Shown: positions 11,622 to 21,233 of the stretch, piece by piece | Numbering within the stretch: the first letter of the stretch is position 1 | How the letters are laid out: each line of letters starts with the position of its first letter | Assembly: GCA_914767715.1 (NCBI GenBank) | Contig: OU612071.1 | Location: 11,455,493-11,515,492 of the forward strand | Source of the DNA: Membranipora membranacea | Taxonomy: Eukaryota > Bryozoa > Gymnolaemata > Cheilostomatida > Membraniporidae | Length of the DNA stretch: 60,000 nt | Direction: 5' to 3' | The notes under the pieces: generated by a model | The model's input: only the letters and a program-made list of their open reading frames with translations | What the model was told of the DNA's origin: nothing | Databases searched by the model: none | Position numbers and translations under genes: made by a program

Positions 11622-14046
11622 TATATTCAATGTACAATTATGTATAAATATACCACAATTATAAAATGCTTGTTGCGCGAGAGGCACGACTGAGTTCACA
11701 TCCCGGTGAAGTCAGATTTTATTTACATATCATCTCTTTTACTACTTGGCGGCTTAACTTGTTTTTTTTTGGTACCTATTTATTGCTACTTACACCCACT
11801 ACATCATTAAATTTAACCACCTGGATTATTTCGCACTGAACTTTGCAAGCTTAAGCAGCCCAGCTTGGCTGAGCGGTGGGAGTGTTTGATCTCAGTCGAA
11901 GTTAAAATTCCGGTGAGGCCAGATAAAAAAAGCAAAGAAGGGAGCATGGGGAGGAGCCCTTATTTTTATATAATATATATAAATATACCACAATTATGAC
12001 ATGTTTGTTACGTTATATTCTATGGCTGTATTCACTGAAAATAATTGTGGGGGGAGTTCTGCCCCATAATAGGACAACGAGGCTCCGGCTGTCTACTTCA
12101 TAGGTGGCATGGAGAGGACAGCCATTTTATTTTGCACTTAAAATGACATCGCCAATTGGCCATCCATCATAAACTCAATCGACAACCCGAGTGAATATCA
12201 TCCACACCCTTGAAGTTTGTGGCATTGATGATCGCGGCACTTCTAGTAATAATAATAATTTAATGCTCTCACCATATGCCACCTTCTGGTACACTAGAAA
12301 TTTATCATGGCTGCTCTTAGTCATGAGCCCAGGCTCGTTGATGCTGGTTGTTCTGAGGTAATGGTATTTTCCCATGCTACTGCGATCGTTAAGTTTCGTC
12401 CAATAAACTCCATCCCAAGGACAAATATACATACCCTTCAAAATATACATACCCTTCAAAATATACATACAAATGCATATTTATATTATTTAATCAGTGT
12501 TACATCAATGATTGGTGGCAACAAATGTTTCTTGCTACTTGACGAATAACATCTCTAGTAGTAAAATAGTTCTCATGATATAACGATTCATTTAAACAAG
12601 TATTTTAGTTCTGTTTAGTTAGGTCTGTGTAACGTATCAACTAAAAGACATCAATCATGATTGCATCAGTTACAGGCTAATCAAGAAATGGCTAGCTAGG
12701 GTAGAAATGCTGACAAGAATCTGGCAGACTGGCATCTTTCGGGATGAGTGGCAGTGTATGAATGGTGTGCATTTACAAAAATACAGGTTATCTTAAAAAA
12801 ACAACTGATTCATTAATTAACAAGTTCAGAAGTCAGGCATCCAAGAAATCCTTAGATGTCTTGCAACTTGCAAAGAGATTATCTTTTTGCCGGGTTTACT
12901 AGGTTTTAAGATGATCATTATTTTTAAATGCTTTAGAACCAGAACACGAGTAGAATTTTTGATTTGTTGATGTGAAACTACAATGTAACAAGAGCTGTGG
13001 AATCTAATTTTTGACACTATACCACCTTGGTCTGCTCAAACTTTATGACCTCTTGATTCAGAACTTATCCACTTTGAAAACATTTATTTCTGAATAAACT
13101 CCATATATGCCACCGCGCCTATTAGATATACCTATGTACAAGTAAAGCACTTTTGTATCGTAGAGGACACTTACCGATAACATGAAGAAAACCCAGAGGT
13201 TTTTTTCATCCAGATATACCATCCCTATCACCTTCTGATTGGCACCATCTGAACCAGGATTAATTCCATTACTGCAGTTACCTAATAATAATGAAATATT
13301 TGGTTAAATATTGAGTTGTACAAGCAGTAAAGCAAAAAGCTTGAGATAAACGCTTATTACCACGTCAAATGCATAATAAATTCTATTAATTGTATCAACA
13401 AAACCTTCAGCATTTGAGATTAATGAGCATTCGAGCACCAGAAAAACTTCCCAAAACTTGTCGCTTTGAGTTTTCAAGGGCACATATGCTGAACCATGAA
13501 TTATTTTCATCCTATAATGAACTCTTTTCAGAAGATGCCCAGTTCAGCTTCTTTTTCCCATGCTGAGGGTGACAAACAGCACAAAAATGGAGATAAACCA
13601 ACCATGCCCAAAAGAAATGTGTTGACGGCGCCAGTTAGCAAACCAAATATTCCCTACACAGAGTCAAGCTCATCAAAATATTGCATATCAATCTGCAATA
13701 CCTATAACAGTTGTCACTTGAAATGAGTCAGTCCTCATCCTTCGTGCGCATCTCTTATTGTCCACAAACAGAACCCACTGTCTATCCTTAGTCATATAAC
13801 CATGGTCAGGCCACATAAGTTCTGCTGCTAACCCTTCGCCATTTTTGAATCTGAAGTTACCATTGATATGGCGGGAGCAATCACCGGCAATCTCTAAAAT
13901 AGACCATGTATTACAACGTGTTTAAATTCCAATCGCTTCAATCCCGATGGCTAGCCATGTATACAATTAATAGCACACAGGCCTATGGAAAATTCGATCT
14001 TTCACAAATCAACATTGGCAGGTCATAGAGCCAATATGTATGTATG

Positions 14047-14080
<34 letters not shown>

Positions 14081-14203
14081 TGTATGTATGTATGTATGTA
14101 TGTATGTATGTATGTATGTATGTATGTATGTATGTATGTATGTATGTATGTATGTATGTATGTATGTATGTATGTATGTATGTATGTATGTATGTATGTA
14201 TCT

Positions 14204-14243
<40 letters not shown>

Positions 14244-15613
14244 ATGTATGTATGTATATGTTTGTATCGATTCTCATGATAAAATCAATGTTTCTCTTGT
14301 GCTCTGTGAATAAAAACAAAGTTTAAAAAATTATAATAAAACATTGACTATATTTATAATAAATGAATCAAGCTATTCGATTGAGCAGTTTTACACATAA
14401 TGAGCAAAAACAGTATTTACGGCAGTTTACACGGTAGGCTGGCACTCTGTATCTACCAGATGGGAGTTGTTTTAGCATTATCACAGTGTCTTTGCCCGAA
14501 GCGAACATTCTCAGGCATTTAGTTTTGAAGTACTTATCGAATATATCGTCTATGGTTGTAACTTCAAGCCTGCCTTTGCTTAGTCTACGTGCTGTGTTGA
14601 ATCGCAAGAATTGCAACAATTGTATCACAATCTTGGCTCATTCAGGGAGGTCAATCATGCTGGGAATTTCTGTGAGGAAACAGAGAAAGTATGATTCTAA
14701 CTAACTATTAACTTACTTCTCACTGGTTTAGTTCTATCACGTAGGAAGTATATTTGTATGCACCCTTCACCAGAGCTAGGGGAATATCCATTCCCATTTC
14801 CTACCATGATTTGCATTGGATCATGCCTCATCGGCTAAAGGAAATTACAATCAATTTAGGCAGTGATTTAATATCATTAACCAATCAACATCAAGTTAAC
14901 ATTAAAGTTAAGGGTCATTGATCAATTAAGTGTTTCATACATACACATCTAACAATTAGCAGAGCATAGATGAATAATACTATTACTCACTATCATGAAG
15001 TTGTCTGTAAAATCAAGACTATTAACTCCTGTGATAACTGACATTTCCCAGCCAAAACTATCCATGTTATAATATTCCAGATTCGGCCAAGTTCGACACC
15101 TAAACAGATGGAAACTGAGTTAGTGGCTAGTCACGTGTCCAAAAGATTATTGGGGTTGAATATAGTCTGTTTTTAGATGTTCAAATGTTCCTGGTCAATG
15201 ATATTAGAGACTAGTTACTCTTGTTGATACCCATTTCCTTGAAATGAAGCCTCAATTCTCAAGCTCGCAATTATCAGACTTTTAATTGTTTTTGGTTTGT
15301 AAAGTACTAAAAGAAACATCCACATTTGTGATCATTGATGTGAATTCATAGTATATATCAGTGTTTGTGATACACTGTAGACTTGATATCAGCAAGTTTT
15401 TCTTAAGCCCAGGTTTGATCACTCACTCTCATTGCTGAATCCTTTATTTCTCACGATCAAACAGGACGTGTATCTAACTCTGACTCACTGATGAAAATAA
15501 CTCAGTTTGAGTGTTCAGTTCAGATAATAGATTTGTAGAATGTTCACTTACCAAAAGCCATCGACAAAAGCTGCCAGCAGAGTGAGCGTAGCGAGATGGG
15601 AATACCCCGCCAT
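2319..15613 (-). CDS. Gene 1: secreted propeller-EGF protein, open copy (3' end not found)
   Basis: A multi-exon gene on the minus strand; I do not know a name for the family. Coding exons in transcript order: 15613-15552, 15099-14991, 14834-14717, 13893-13702, 13281-13175, 12435-12273, 10287-10215, 8857-8679, 8080-7907 (signal peptide and module 1); 7597-7463, 6395-6284 (two EGF-like); 6088-5971, 5787-5670, 5183-4992, 4800-4679, 3943-3799, 3609-3537, 2941-2754, 2453-2319 (module 2). All are open in one continuous frame with GT-AG borders, about 838 codons in total. The start is the ATG opening a hydrophobic leader exon conserved in all four copies. The third EGF exon and stop codon of the paralogue at 36613-51607 are not visible, so the gene may continue outside the window or be truncated. 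The product is predicted to be secreted; partner and function are unknown. The weakest splice site is the GTTGGT donor after 4992. Confidence 0.85.
3239..3435 (+). mobile_element. tRNA-derived SINE, group D, in the gene 1 P-Q intron
   Basis: The head has an A-box-like TTGTCCAGTTGGTAAGAGCG and B-box-like GGTCAAATCCC. The tail contains GGCCTTGCCCTTAAAGTGCC. It lies antisense in the intron between exons 3609-3537 and 2941-2754. The same SINE, in the same relative orientation and with matching flanks (GAAAGGTTAA..., CCAAAGTATG), lies in the equivalent intron of the complete paralogue (49681-49880). Confidence 0.75.
6284..7597 (-). CDS. Gene 1 tandem EGF-like domains (two exons)
   Basis: The first EGF exon (7597-7463, phase 1-1) shows six cysteines, including RCVKCWN, TCYD, VCVCAIGYEGPDC. 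The second (6395-6284, phase 1-2) has ICNPSQCNGHGQC and ICTCNAGWRGERC, again six cysteines in the EGF spacing with the GWxGxxC ending. The first donor reads GTGAGT. The intron between them carries an 857-base hAT-type insertion. The role is likely a spacer between the two propeller modules. Confidence 0.88.
6514..7386. mobile_element. hAT-type non-autonomous element with 8-bp target duplication
   Basis: The element spans 6522-7378 (857 bases), bounded by perfect 8-base direct repeats GCAATGAC (6514-6521 and 7379-7386). The inverted ends are TAGGGGTGGAACG and CGTTCCACCCCTA, with further CGGATC-rich subterminal sequence at both ends. An 8-bp duplication is the hallmark of hAT transposition. No transposase frame is visible inside. 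The paralogous intron at 44907-45103 lacks it and gives the empty site around ATTGCATTATCATC. Confidence 0.85.
7907..15099 (-). CDS. Gene 1 module 1 (eight exons), inferred six-bladed propeller
   Basis: Eight exons of 109, 118, 192, 107, 163, 73, 179 and 174 bases. Strand-turn-strand motifs include IMVGNGNGYSP, WPDHGYMTKDRQWVLFVDN, GMVYLDEKNLWVFF, KFLVYQKVAYG, KELLMVTDWHKASIYLLN and TTWVGGSSLSALVVDRTAW. The pattern 'hydrophobic strand, Asp/Asn turn, hydrophobic strand' recurs about six times in about 370 residues, as in NHL- or YWTD-like propellers, but no YWTD or NHL signature is present. The fold is therefore inference. Introns hold hAT-type, foldback and SINE insertions and a long TGTA microsatellite. 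Confidence 0.75.
8150..8222. repeat. 25-base minisatellite, about three units
   Basis: The unit GAGCACTAACTAGTGATAGC AATGT repeats three times (third copy with TGG for TAG). The third unit is interrupted by the hAT-type insertion at 8223. It lies in the intron between the 8857-8679 and 8080-7907 exons. Confidence 0.8.
8223..8639. mobile_element. hAT-type element containing a tRNA-like segment
   Basis: The ends CAGGGGCGTATATT and AATATACGCCACTG are inverted, flanked by 8-base duplications ATAGCAAT (8215-8222 and 8640-8647). Inside is a GC-rich core with CGGGC-GCA-GCCCG and GGGCGCTTAAGCGCCC. On the minus strand at about 8515-8600 there is a tRNA-like stretch with A-box TAGCTCAGTGTGTAGAGCG and B-box-like GGTTTGAAACC. 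The start of a second copy is at 59784. There is no transposase frame. Confidence 0.82.
9210..9545. mobile_element. Foldback/MITE with arms of about 115 bases
   Basis: The left arm (ATAAATGTGCAGATTTATTA, CCCATGTCTGGACATTCTCA, GCACTTTGCTGAGAC) is matched in inverse order by the right arm ending in ATGTCCAGACATGGGAGAGG and ATATATCTGCACATTTAT. The loop is roughly 100 bases. It lies in the gene 1 intron 10215-8857. No coding frame is seen. Confidence 0.75.
9608..9722. repeat. Short GC-rich direct repeat, two units
   Basis: Two imperfect units of about 40 bases share ATACGGCCGCGAT and GCCATCC, first near 9650 and again near 9690. This is unusual GC content for the surrounding intron. Origin unknown. 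Confidence 0.5.
11225..12015 (+). mobile_element. Cluster of tRNA-like SINE heads, group E, with AT-rich tails
   Basis: Three tRNA-like segments (about 11229-11300, 11670-11715, 11855-11920) each end in GGTGAGGT or GGTGAAGTCAG. The first has A-box-like TGGCGGAGTGGTTAGCATG. Tails repeat TAAATATACCACAATTAT (near 11646 and 11978), and long TATA/ACAATTATA stretches lie between. They fill the large gene 1 intron between 12273 and 10287. Individual boundaries are uncertain. Confidence 0.5.
11570..11619. repeat. (AT)n microsatellite
   Basis: About 50 bases of uninterrupted AT dinucleotide in a gene 1 intron, next to SINE-like sequence. Confidence 0.95.
12427..12470 (-). promoter_or_regulatory. Tandemly duplicated 3' splice site, 18 bases apart
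   Basis: Two exact 18-base units, ATACATACCCTTCAAAAT (plus strand, 12427-12444 and 12445-12462), plus a partial third, cover the acceptor of the 12435-12273 exon. On the minus strand each unit supplies TTTTGAAG followed by GGT. The exon can therefore start at 12435 or 12453 with no change of frame; the longer form adds six residues (GMYILK). The paralogue has a single acceptor. Confidence 0.65.
14037..14258. repeat. (TGTA)n microsatellite with (TG)n core
   Basis: More than 40 TGTA units, then about nine TG dinucleotides near 14205-14228, then more TGTA. It lies in the gene 1 intron between 14717 and 13893. Open frames across it (MYVCMYVC and HTYIHTYI repeats) are artefacts of the tetranucleotide. 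Confidence 0.97.
15552..15613 (-). CDS. Gene 1 exon 1: start codon and signal peptide
   Basis: ATG opens a 62-base coding segment starting MAGYSHLATLTLLAAF, a short hydrophobic stretch typical of a secretory signal, and ends in phase 2 at a GTAAGT donor. The same exon occurs at 36613, 19230 and 56877 with changed side chains but the same hydrophobicity. Keeping the signal peptide on its own exon is common in animal secreted proteins. Confidence 0.82.
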
Positions 15614-15712
15614 ACCTAGGGTAGAAGAAAACTTTGCCAAAGATTGCGGAACTAAAAGTTAGCCATTCTTACTAGGTCACACAACTTATGGTCTTCACTA
15701 AAATACACCTTC
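15614..15712 (-). promoter_or_regulatory. Conserved leader/promoter-proximal block of gene 1
   Basis: Immediately upstream of the ATG, a block containing GTGAAGACCATAAGTTGTGT, GACCTAGTAAGAATG and GGCAAAGTTTTCTTCTACCC is shared with the other three copies (before 19230 and 36613, and after 56877 on the minus strand). Conservation here exceeds that of most intron sequence. It is probably 5'UTR plus core promoter; no TATA box is obvious. Confidence 0.5.
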
Positions 15713-17539
15713 AATGAATGCCAGATATTTCCATTGTCTGAATCGAATCTTGTAGTTATGTTATCCTATTCACCGAGATATTTGATTTTTGGCTTTTTAA
15801 AATGATTGCATAAACTGGATTAGTTCACAAATATGGATTTTATTTACACCTAAATGCTGATCCAATTTTGATGTAGCATCTACTCCACACCTACCAAGAC
15901 TTTGGTCTAGAGACTACAACAATATTTAGTTCCCAAATCCTGAGGATTGCTAAGCAAACTTCATCGGCCCACAGTTATAATGACTTTTTATTTAGATGTC
16001 ACTTATATTGTAGAACATGTGACAGCATACATAGTGATGTGCAAAGGTCATGCCCTACCTAATATTACTCTAGCAGTGAAAAAGGAACGGCTAAACTCAG
16101 AATATTAATCCATTTGATGACATGAATGTCTTAACAATCCATATCTATCAAAACTCCCATTATCATCGCAGTCATACTTGGTTGTACCATAGGTAAGTGA
16201 TTGTCAATGCTGCTCAATTATGGCACTATGGAACAGAGCAGCAGCCTAGGAAATCTAGCCAATGAAAAACATTATGCCAATCTATAGTGTTGCTTCAATT
16301 TTGAGAAACCTTGACATTACTTTGATTTCTTTTCTGTGCCAGTACACGTCTACAGACTGTATACCATTGTGGCATGTGAGCATCTGGGGTCAGATACCCC
16401 TCCTGACACCATCGAAACGAACATGGGACTTCTTGATGGAAAGACTCGTGCCCCACTCATTACACCCTGGCCAAGTATCAACAGAGAAACAGAGGTTATC
16501 CATGAATAAGGTCACCGATGAGAATTCAAGAAAAAACAAATTAGTTTATATTTATTTCTTTAGTTTGACAATGTTTTTTACTCAATATGATTATTTGGAT
16601 ATTTCACTTAGCTAGATAGTAGATTGGCTACCTCATGAATTGTGTATCCAGGAAACCCTTGGTTTGGATGAATGAAATTGGAGTTGTCTCTCTAGCCCGA
16701 AAGACCATTTTTGGATAATACTCATCCGTTGAGAATGTTGTACAAAATACTCAAACAAAAATTAAAAAAAAGGAAATAAAGTGACAAAATGATGTTGATG
16801 CATAATTGCTGTGAAAGATAATCTGAAAGATCTCATAAAATGTGTTATGGATAAACTTGATCTTATGTGAATTGGTAAAATTTAATAATTAAAAGGGGTA
16901 GCTATAGTGTTGCCAACTTTGTTTCCCTATCTTGAAACCAACGTGAGATAATAAGCGGGACTTTGGCTGGTTTTTCCCTTGAAAGAATTTATGCACCAAG
17001 TTAATCTATTTGGCAAATCTTTGTTTAAAGTGTAAAACAACAGCTGCACTTATCTATTTATTTATAGAGGTTGGCTTGAAAGTACACAAATAATGTACAA
17101 ATTATATATAATTGATCCCCTCAAATTGCATAATCACTAGCATTAAATATTTTGATCAAGGGTGTTGCCACATACCAATTATTAATCCGGAATATCAAAT
17201 AATGATGACCTGGTCTAAAGAAATTATTGTGGTTCACTCTGAACTCAACAACCTGTGACTAACGAGGGGTCAAGATTTTATCTTAACCGCCTTATTAAGG
17301 CTTATTACAGCTGGTTGGCTTAGAAAGGCCTGGCCCATGCATTATTTCACACACAATAAGCAATATTTACAAATTTTGTGTAATCTTTCAATAGTTCAAT
17401 GAGTTCTAGCAGAGACAGCATATCTAGTGTGTTTCGTATTTTTTCATCCAGTGTATTTAAGTATAAAACTATAAAATGAATATTTGCTGCGTTCAAATGT
17501 TGCTTGAGCGGTTCAGGGTACAGAAATGTTATCCTCAAG

Positions 17540-17850
17540 TTCCTGGTTCAATTTCTGGCACAGACAGACATGATACTTTCAAAGTATTAATTCAAGCCAG
17601 GTCCTTGCGGAACAGAACTATAATAATAATAATATAATAAATAAATAAAAATATTTAGTGTATTCAAGTATAAAACGGATATTTGCTGTGTTTAAACGTT
17701 GTTTGAGCGGTCACGTGGTTCAGGGTACAGAAATGTTTTCCTTGAGTTCCTGGTTCAATTACTGGCACAGACAGACATGATACTATCAAACAATTAATTC
17801 AAGCCAGGTTCTTGCGGAACAGAACTATAATAATAATAATATAATAAATC
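17540..17850 (+). mobile_element. Two tandem SINE fragments, group A-like
   Basis: Two copies (about 17465-17640 and 17645-17850) share GTTCCTGGTTCAATT, TGGCACAGACAGACATGATA, AAGCCAGGTC/TTTGCGGAACAG and a tail of ATAATAATAATATAATAAAT. The phrase around CCAGGTCCTTGCGGAAC is shared with the SINE at 42735-43061, so they are related but shorter elements. Confidence 0.6.
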
Positions 17851-18106
17851 AATAAATATATGCTTTGATACTAATTTAATAATGTGATATATAATACTAT
17901 AATATCTAATGATATATAATATTTACTTCATTTGCTATTCAATACCCCTTTCTGGTCAAATGAGAATATGGTTACAGTATGTGGAATAAGATTTATCACA
18001 TTTATTTAGCGCATTCCTGTACAACTAAGTAATATTGGAGGTCCACTGTGTGTTTCTACATCCAAAATACAGTTGGAATTACTATATTATTATTCTTTTT
18101 GGCATT

Positions 18107-18590
18107 AAGAGTATGGGTATAGTTTAGCAGCACTACAGTCCCATTAACCTCTAACCAACAGAAACTGATAACCTCTATAAATATGAAACCTCTCAGACTT
18201 TGTATGGCTTTCAGCCAGTGTTAGAAATGAGTGGGAACTGGTGGGAACTGAGTTCCCACAAAGAAATATAGAGTGGGAACTCTTAGAACACAGTTCCAAT
18301 AACATTCTGTACAAAAAACAGTATGGAAATTTCTCCTTTAGACTAGATCTCAATCATACTCTTAAAGATCCATATTTCTGAAAAATTAGATCTAGAGATT
18401 GCAAAAAATTCTCAAACGATTTTCCACCCAAAGAGCAGAGTACCCACAAAGAAAAAAGTTCACTTAGACCACTTATTAAGAGTATGGGTATAGTTTAATA
18501 GCACTATAGTCCCAATTTCCTCTAGCTGAGAGAAACTGATGATCTCTTTAAGTTTGAAAGTTCTCAGACTTTGTGTGGCTTTCAGCTCAT
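18107..18590. repeat. Direct duplication of a ~110-base segment upstream of pseudogene 2
   Basis: Segment 18107-18213 (GAGTATGGGTATAGTTTAGC, ..CTCAGACTTTGTATGGCTTT) recurs at 18478-18590 with about 15-20% difference. A related inverted copy lies near 57700-57780, upstream of pseudogene 4. Confidence 0.7.
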
Positions 18591-19149
18591 CCAAGGGATA
18601 ATTTTTCTACACTCAGGCACCACTCGATTCGAGGCAGCGCTATGACATCACATTGTATGCTGTTTCTTTGCCAATAAAGTTTGAACTGATGATGAACATT
18701 TGATCAAGAACTACCAAAACGATGTCCCTTCAATCAATCAATCAATCAATCACATTATAGTAAAATTGGCACAACCCTTCCTTGACTTGAGTTGTAAGTA
18801 GCCTGAAATTCGGATAAATGCTGAAATCTAACGAAAAGCAACTTGAATCTAAGAAATTATTTTTCACTATGTTGGTTGATCAAGCTACTCAGTAATCCTC
18901 GGGATTTAAGAGCTATATGTTGTTGGATTACCTTTAAGAAACGCAGCTTGGTTGGTGTGACATAGGTGCTTCAGCAAAATTTAATCAATATTTAGGCTGA
19001 AACAATACACATATTTGTGAACCAATCAAATTTTTGTGATCATTAAAATCTACAACAATTGTCGTTGACAAGAAGGAATCTACATATCTACACTCAGGCA
19101 TCCAGACAATGGAAATACCTGACATGCTAAACTGGTGTTCTTTAGGGAA

Positions 19150-19229
19150 GACCAAAAGTTGTATGGACTAGTAGAAATGACCCACTTATAGTTCCACATT
19201 CTCTGGAAAGACTTGTTTTAGCCTTGGGT
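19150..19229 (+). promoter_or_regulatory. Conserved leader block upstream of pseudogene 2
   Basis: Contains AGGGAAGACCAAAAGTTGT, GACTAGTAGAAATGACCCAC and GGAAAGACTTGTTTTAGCCT directly before the ATG, aligning with the leader blocks of the three other copies. Confidence 0.5.
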
Positions 19230-19587
19230 ATGGCGGGCTATACTCATCTTACTATGCTCATCCTGACGGCTTTCCTCAATGGCTTTTGGTGTATGAACAT
19301 TCAACAAAGCTCAATTCTAAGCTCAAATCTAAATGATTTGCATCAGTGACTCAAAGGTAGTACTTATACTGTTTTGATAATCACAAGTCAGTTATGAGAT
19401 GTTCATCATCGTTTCCTGACCTGACAAAGAGGTCAATGAAACGTAAAGTGACAGTCCTACTAGGCCATGTTTGGTAGGATTTTAAAGATCTGAGGCTGAA
19501 AAGTCATTAGCACATATGAAAAAAATTATCCTGTGAACCTAATTGCAGAAAAACTGCTGCAAAGTCTGAAAAATTGGGATCATAGTG

Positions 19588-19640
19588 GATCATAGTGATT
19601 TATTGCCTCCACCTGACCACTATGATCCACTATGATCCTT
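19588..19640. repeat. Perfect hairpin with repeated GATCATAGTG
   Basis: GGATCATAGTGGATCATAGTG is followed about 14 bases later by its inverse, CACTATGATCCACTATGATCC. It lies in the first intron of pseudogene 2. Confidence 0.85.
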
Positions 19641-19776
19641 GCTAATATAATCAATAATCTAAAATGCTGTTTACCACAATTTTTATCTTTTTATTTTTTA
19701 TTGATTGCCTTATGAAATCACAATATTCAATTTACTAGGGAAATATATAAACTTTTCTTATGGGACTGTCCCTTAA

Positions 19777-20154
19777 AAGGGCAACCAGGGTTTCAAACAA
19801 TTTCTGATTGATTGATAGCAGATTGCAACTTATACATTGAGAAAAAGACCAAATCTAAATCAGATGGTTATTCAGTGAGAATTCTTTTTGAACATTTTAT
19901 CGTTCAGGCGCTAAACTGCTGCTTGAACTCAACTAATATGGAACGTCACAGAGCATTTTCCTGTTCCTGCTTTATTTAGCATGCACTCTATCATTATTGC
20001 AGCAATGTCTTTGAACCTCACCTGTTCTGAAGTTTAACCCAGCTTAGAGTCAGCAACTACTTTGAGTTTTGCACGGCGTCATGCACAAATCTGATGCTGC
20101 ATAGCACATTCTTTACGACCCATTTATGCATTACTGCAAAACCCTTGTTACCCT
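19777..20154 (-). mobile_element. TTAA-type MITE, copy 1 (reverse, diverged)
   Basis: A TTAA at 19773-19776 precedes AAGGGCAACCAGGGTTTC. The far end reads AAACCCTTGTTACCCT. The internal sequence is the reverse of copies 2-4. It is the most diverged copy. Confidence 0.75.
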
Positions 20155-20206
20155 ATAGCCAGCTGAAGTGAAAATACCTAAATAAAAGTACTTTTTGCCT
20201 TCTTAA

Positions 20207-20852
20207 AGGGCAACCAAGGTTTCGCAGCAATGCATTAATGGGTAGCAAATAATGTGCTGGGCAGCATCAGCTTTGTGCATTAGGCGATGCAAAACTCAGG
20301 TAGTTGCTGACTCTAAGCAGTCTGCGCATGTGCGAACTGTTGAGGCACACGTTCGTCTCTGCAGCATAGGGCTTGAACTAATTCACCTAGTCTGAGTACC
20401 AAAATTGGGAAAACAATGGAAACCCATAATTTGGAAATATTTGGGCCTAAATGGAACACTGGTTTTGATATATCATAACCTTGAGCCCTGGGAGTTGCCT
20501 TTCTTGATGGAAGGCAGCGCCACCACTGCTGTGCTGCAGAGATAGACTATGTCACAAGGCTATCCTGCAAGCAGAATGGACTCTAAGCTGGGTAACACTT
20601 CAGTTTAGGGGAGGTTCCAAGACTTTGCTGTAATAATTATAGAGCACAGGCTAAATAATAACAGGAACAGGAAACTGCTATGTAGTATTCTCTTTTAGCT
20701 GAGTTTGAGTACCTGATGGAAGAAATGTTTCACAAGAATTCTGGCTGAATAATCATCCGAATTATATTTTGTCTTTTTCCCCATGCAGAAGGTGCAATCT
20801 GCTATTAATCAATGGCCATCAATGAGAAGTTGTTTGAAACCTTGGTTGCCCT
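20207..20852 (+). mobile_element. TTAA-type MITE, copy 2 with nested insertion
   Basis: The ends AGGGCAACCAAGGTTTC and GAAACCTTGGTTGCCCT lie between TTAA at 20203-20206 and TTAA at 20853-20856. It is enlarged from about 377 to 646 bases by an insertion at 20318-20579. TTAA targets are typical of piggyBac and Kolobok elements; the AGGG terminus does not settle which. No coding frame. Confidence 0.85.
20318..20579. mobile_element. Nested 262-base insertion inside MITE copy 2
   Basis: ACTCTAAG is duplicated on both sides (20310-20317 and 20580-20587; the direct repeat can be read as 8-10 bases). Ends are roughly inverted (CAGTCTGC / GCAGAATG). Copies 3 and 4 of the host MITE have the uninterrupted site. 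An 8-base duplication suggests a hAT-type MITE. Confidence 0.8.
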
Positions 20853-20856
20853 TTAA

Positions 20857-21233
20857 AGGGCAACCAAGGTTTCGCAGCAATGCATTTATGGGTAGAAAAT
20901 AATGTGCTGGGCAGCATCAGCTTTGTGCATTACGCGATGCAAAACTCAAAGTAGTTGCTGACTCTAAGCTGGGTAACACTTCAGTTTAGGGGAGGTTCCA
21001 AGACTTTGCTGTAATAATTATAGAGCACAGGCTAAATAATAACAGGAACAGGAAACTGCTATGTGGTATTCTCTTTTAGCTGAGTTTGAGTACCTAATGG
21101 AAGAAATGTTTCATAAGAATTCTGGCTGAATAATCATCCAAATTATATTTTGTCTTTTTCCCCATGCAGAAGGTGCAATCTGCTATTAATCAATGGCCAT
21201 CAATGAAAAGTTGTTTGAAACCTTGGTTGCCCT
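20857..21233 (+). mobile_element. TTAA-type MITE, copy 3
   Basis: A 377-base copy with both ends intact, TTAA at 20853-20856 (shared with copy 2) and 21234-21237. Two head-to-tail copies sharing one TTAA indicate one element landing exactly at the end of another, or unequal exchange. Confidence 0.88.

Larger units (their letters stand above)
15713..19149. other. Divergent spacer between gene 1 and pseudogene 2
   Basis: This spacer separates head-to-head gene starts at 15613 (-) and 19230 (+). It contains SINE fragments (17540-17850 and about 17940-18020), a duplicated 110-base segment (18107-18213, 18478-18590) and a CAAT tetranucleotide run near 18728. An open frame at 16262-16615 resembles nothing I know. 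The last kilobase aligns, inverted, with 56966-57790 upstream of pseudogene 4. The string near 15925-15965 also resembles that upstream region. Confidence 0.5.

Noticed and set aside
13985-14326. Open frames of 79-113 codons across the TGTA repeat
   Set aside because: They are simple translations of the tetranucleotide (MYVC and HTYI repeats) on both strands.
16262-16615. 117-codon open frame in the spacer between gene 1 and pseudogene 2
   Set aside because: No recognisable motif, no splice or homologue in the window, and composition like the flanks.
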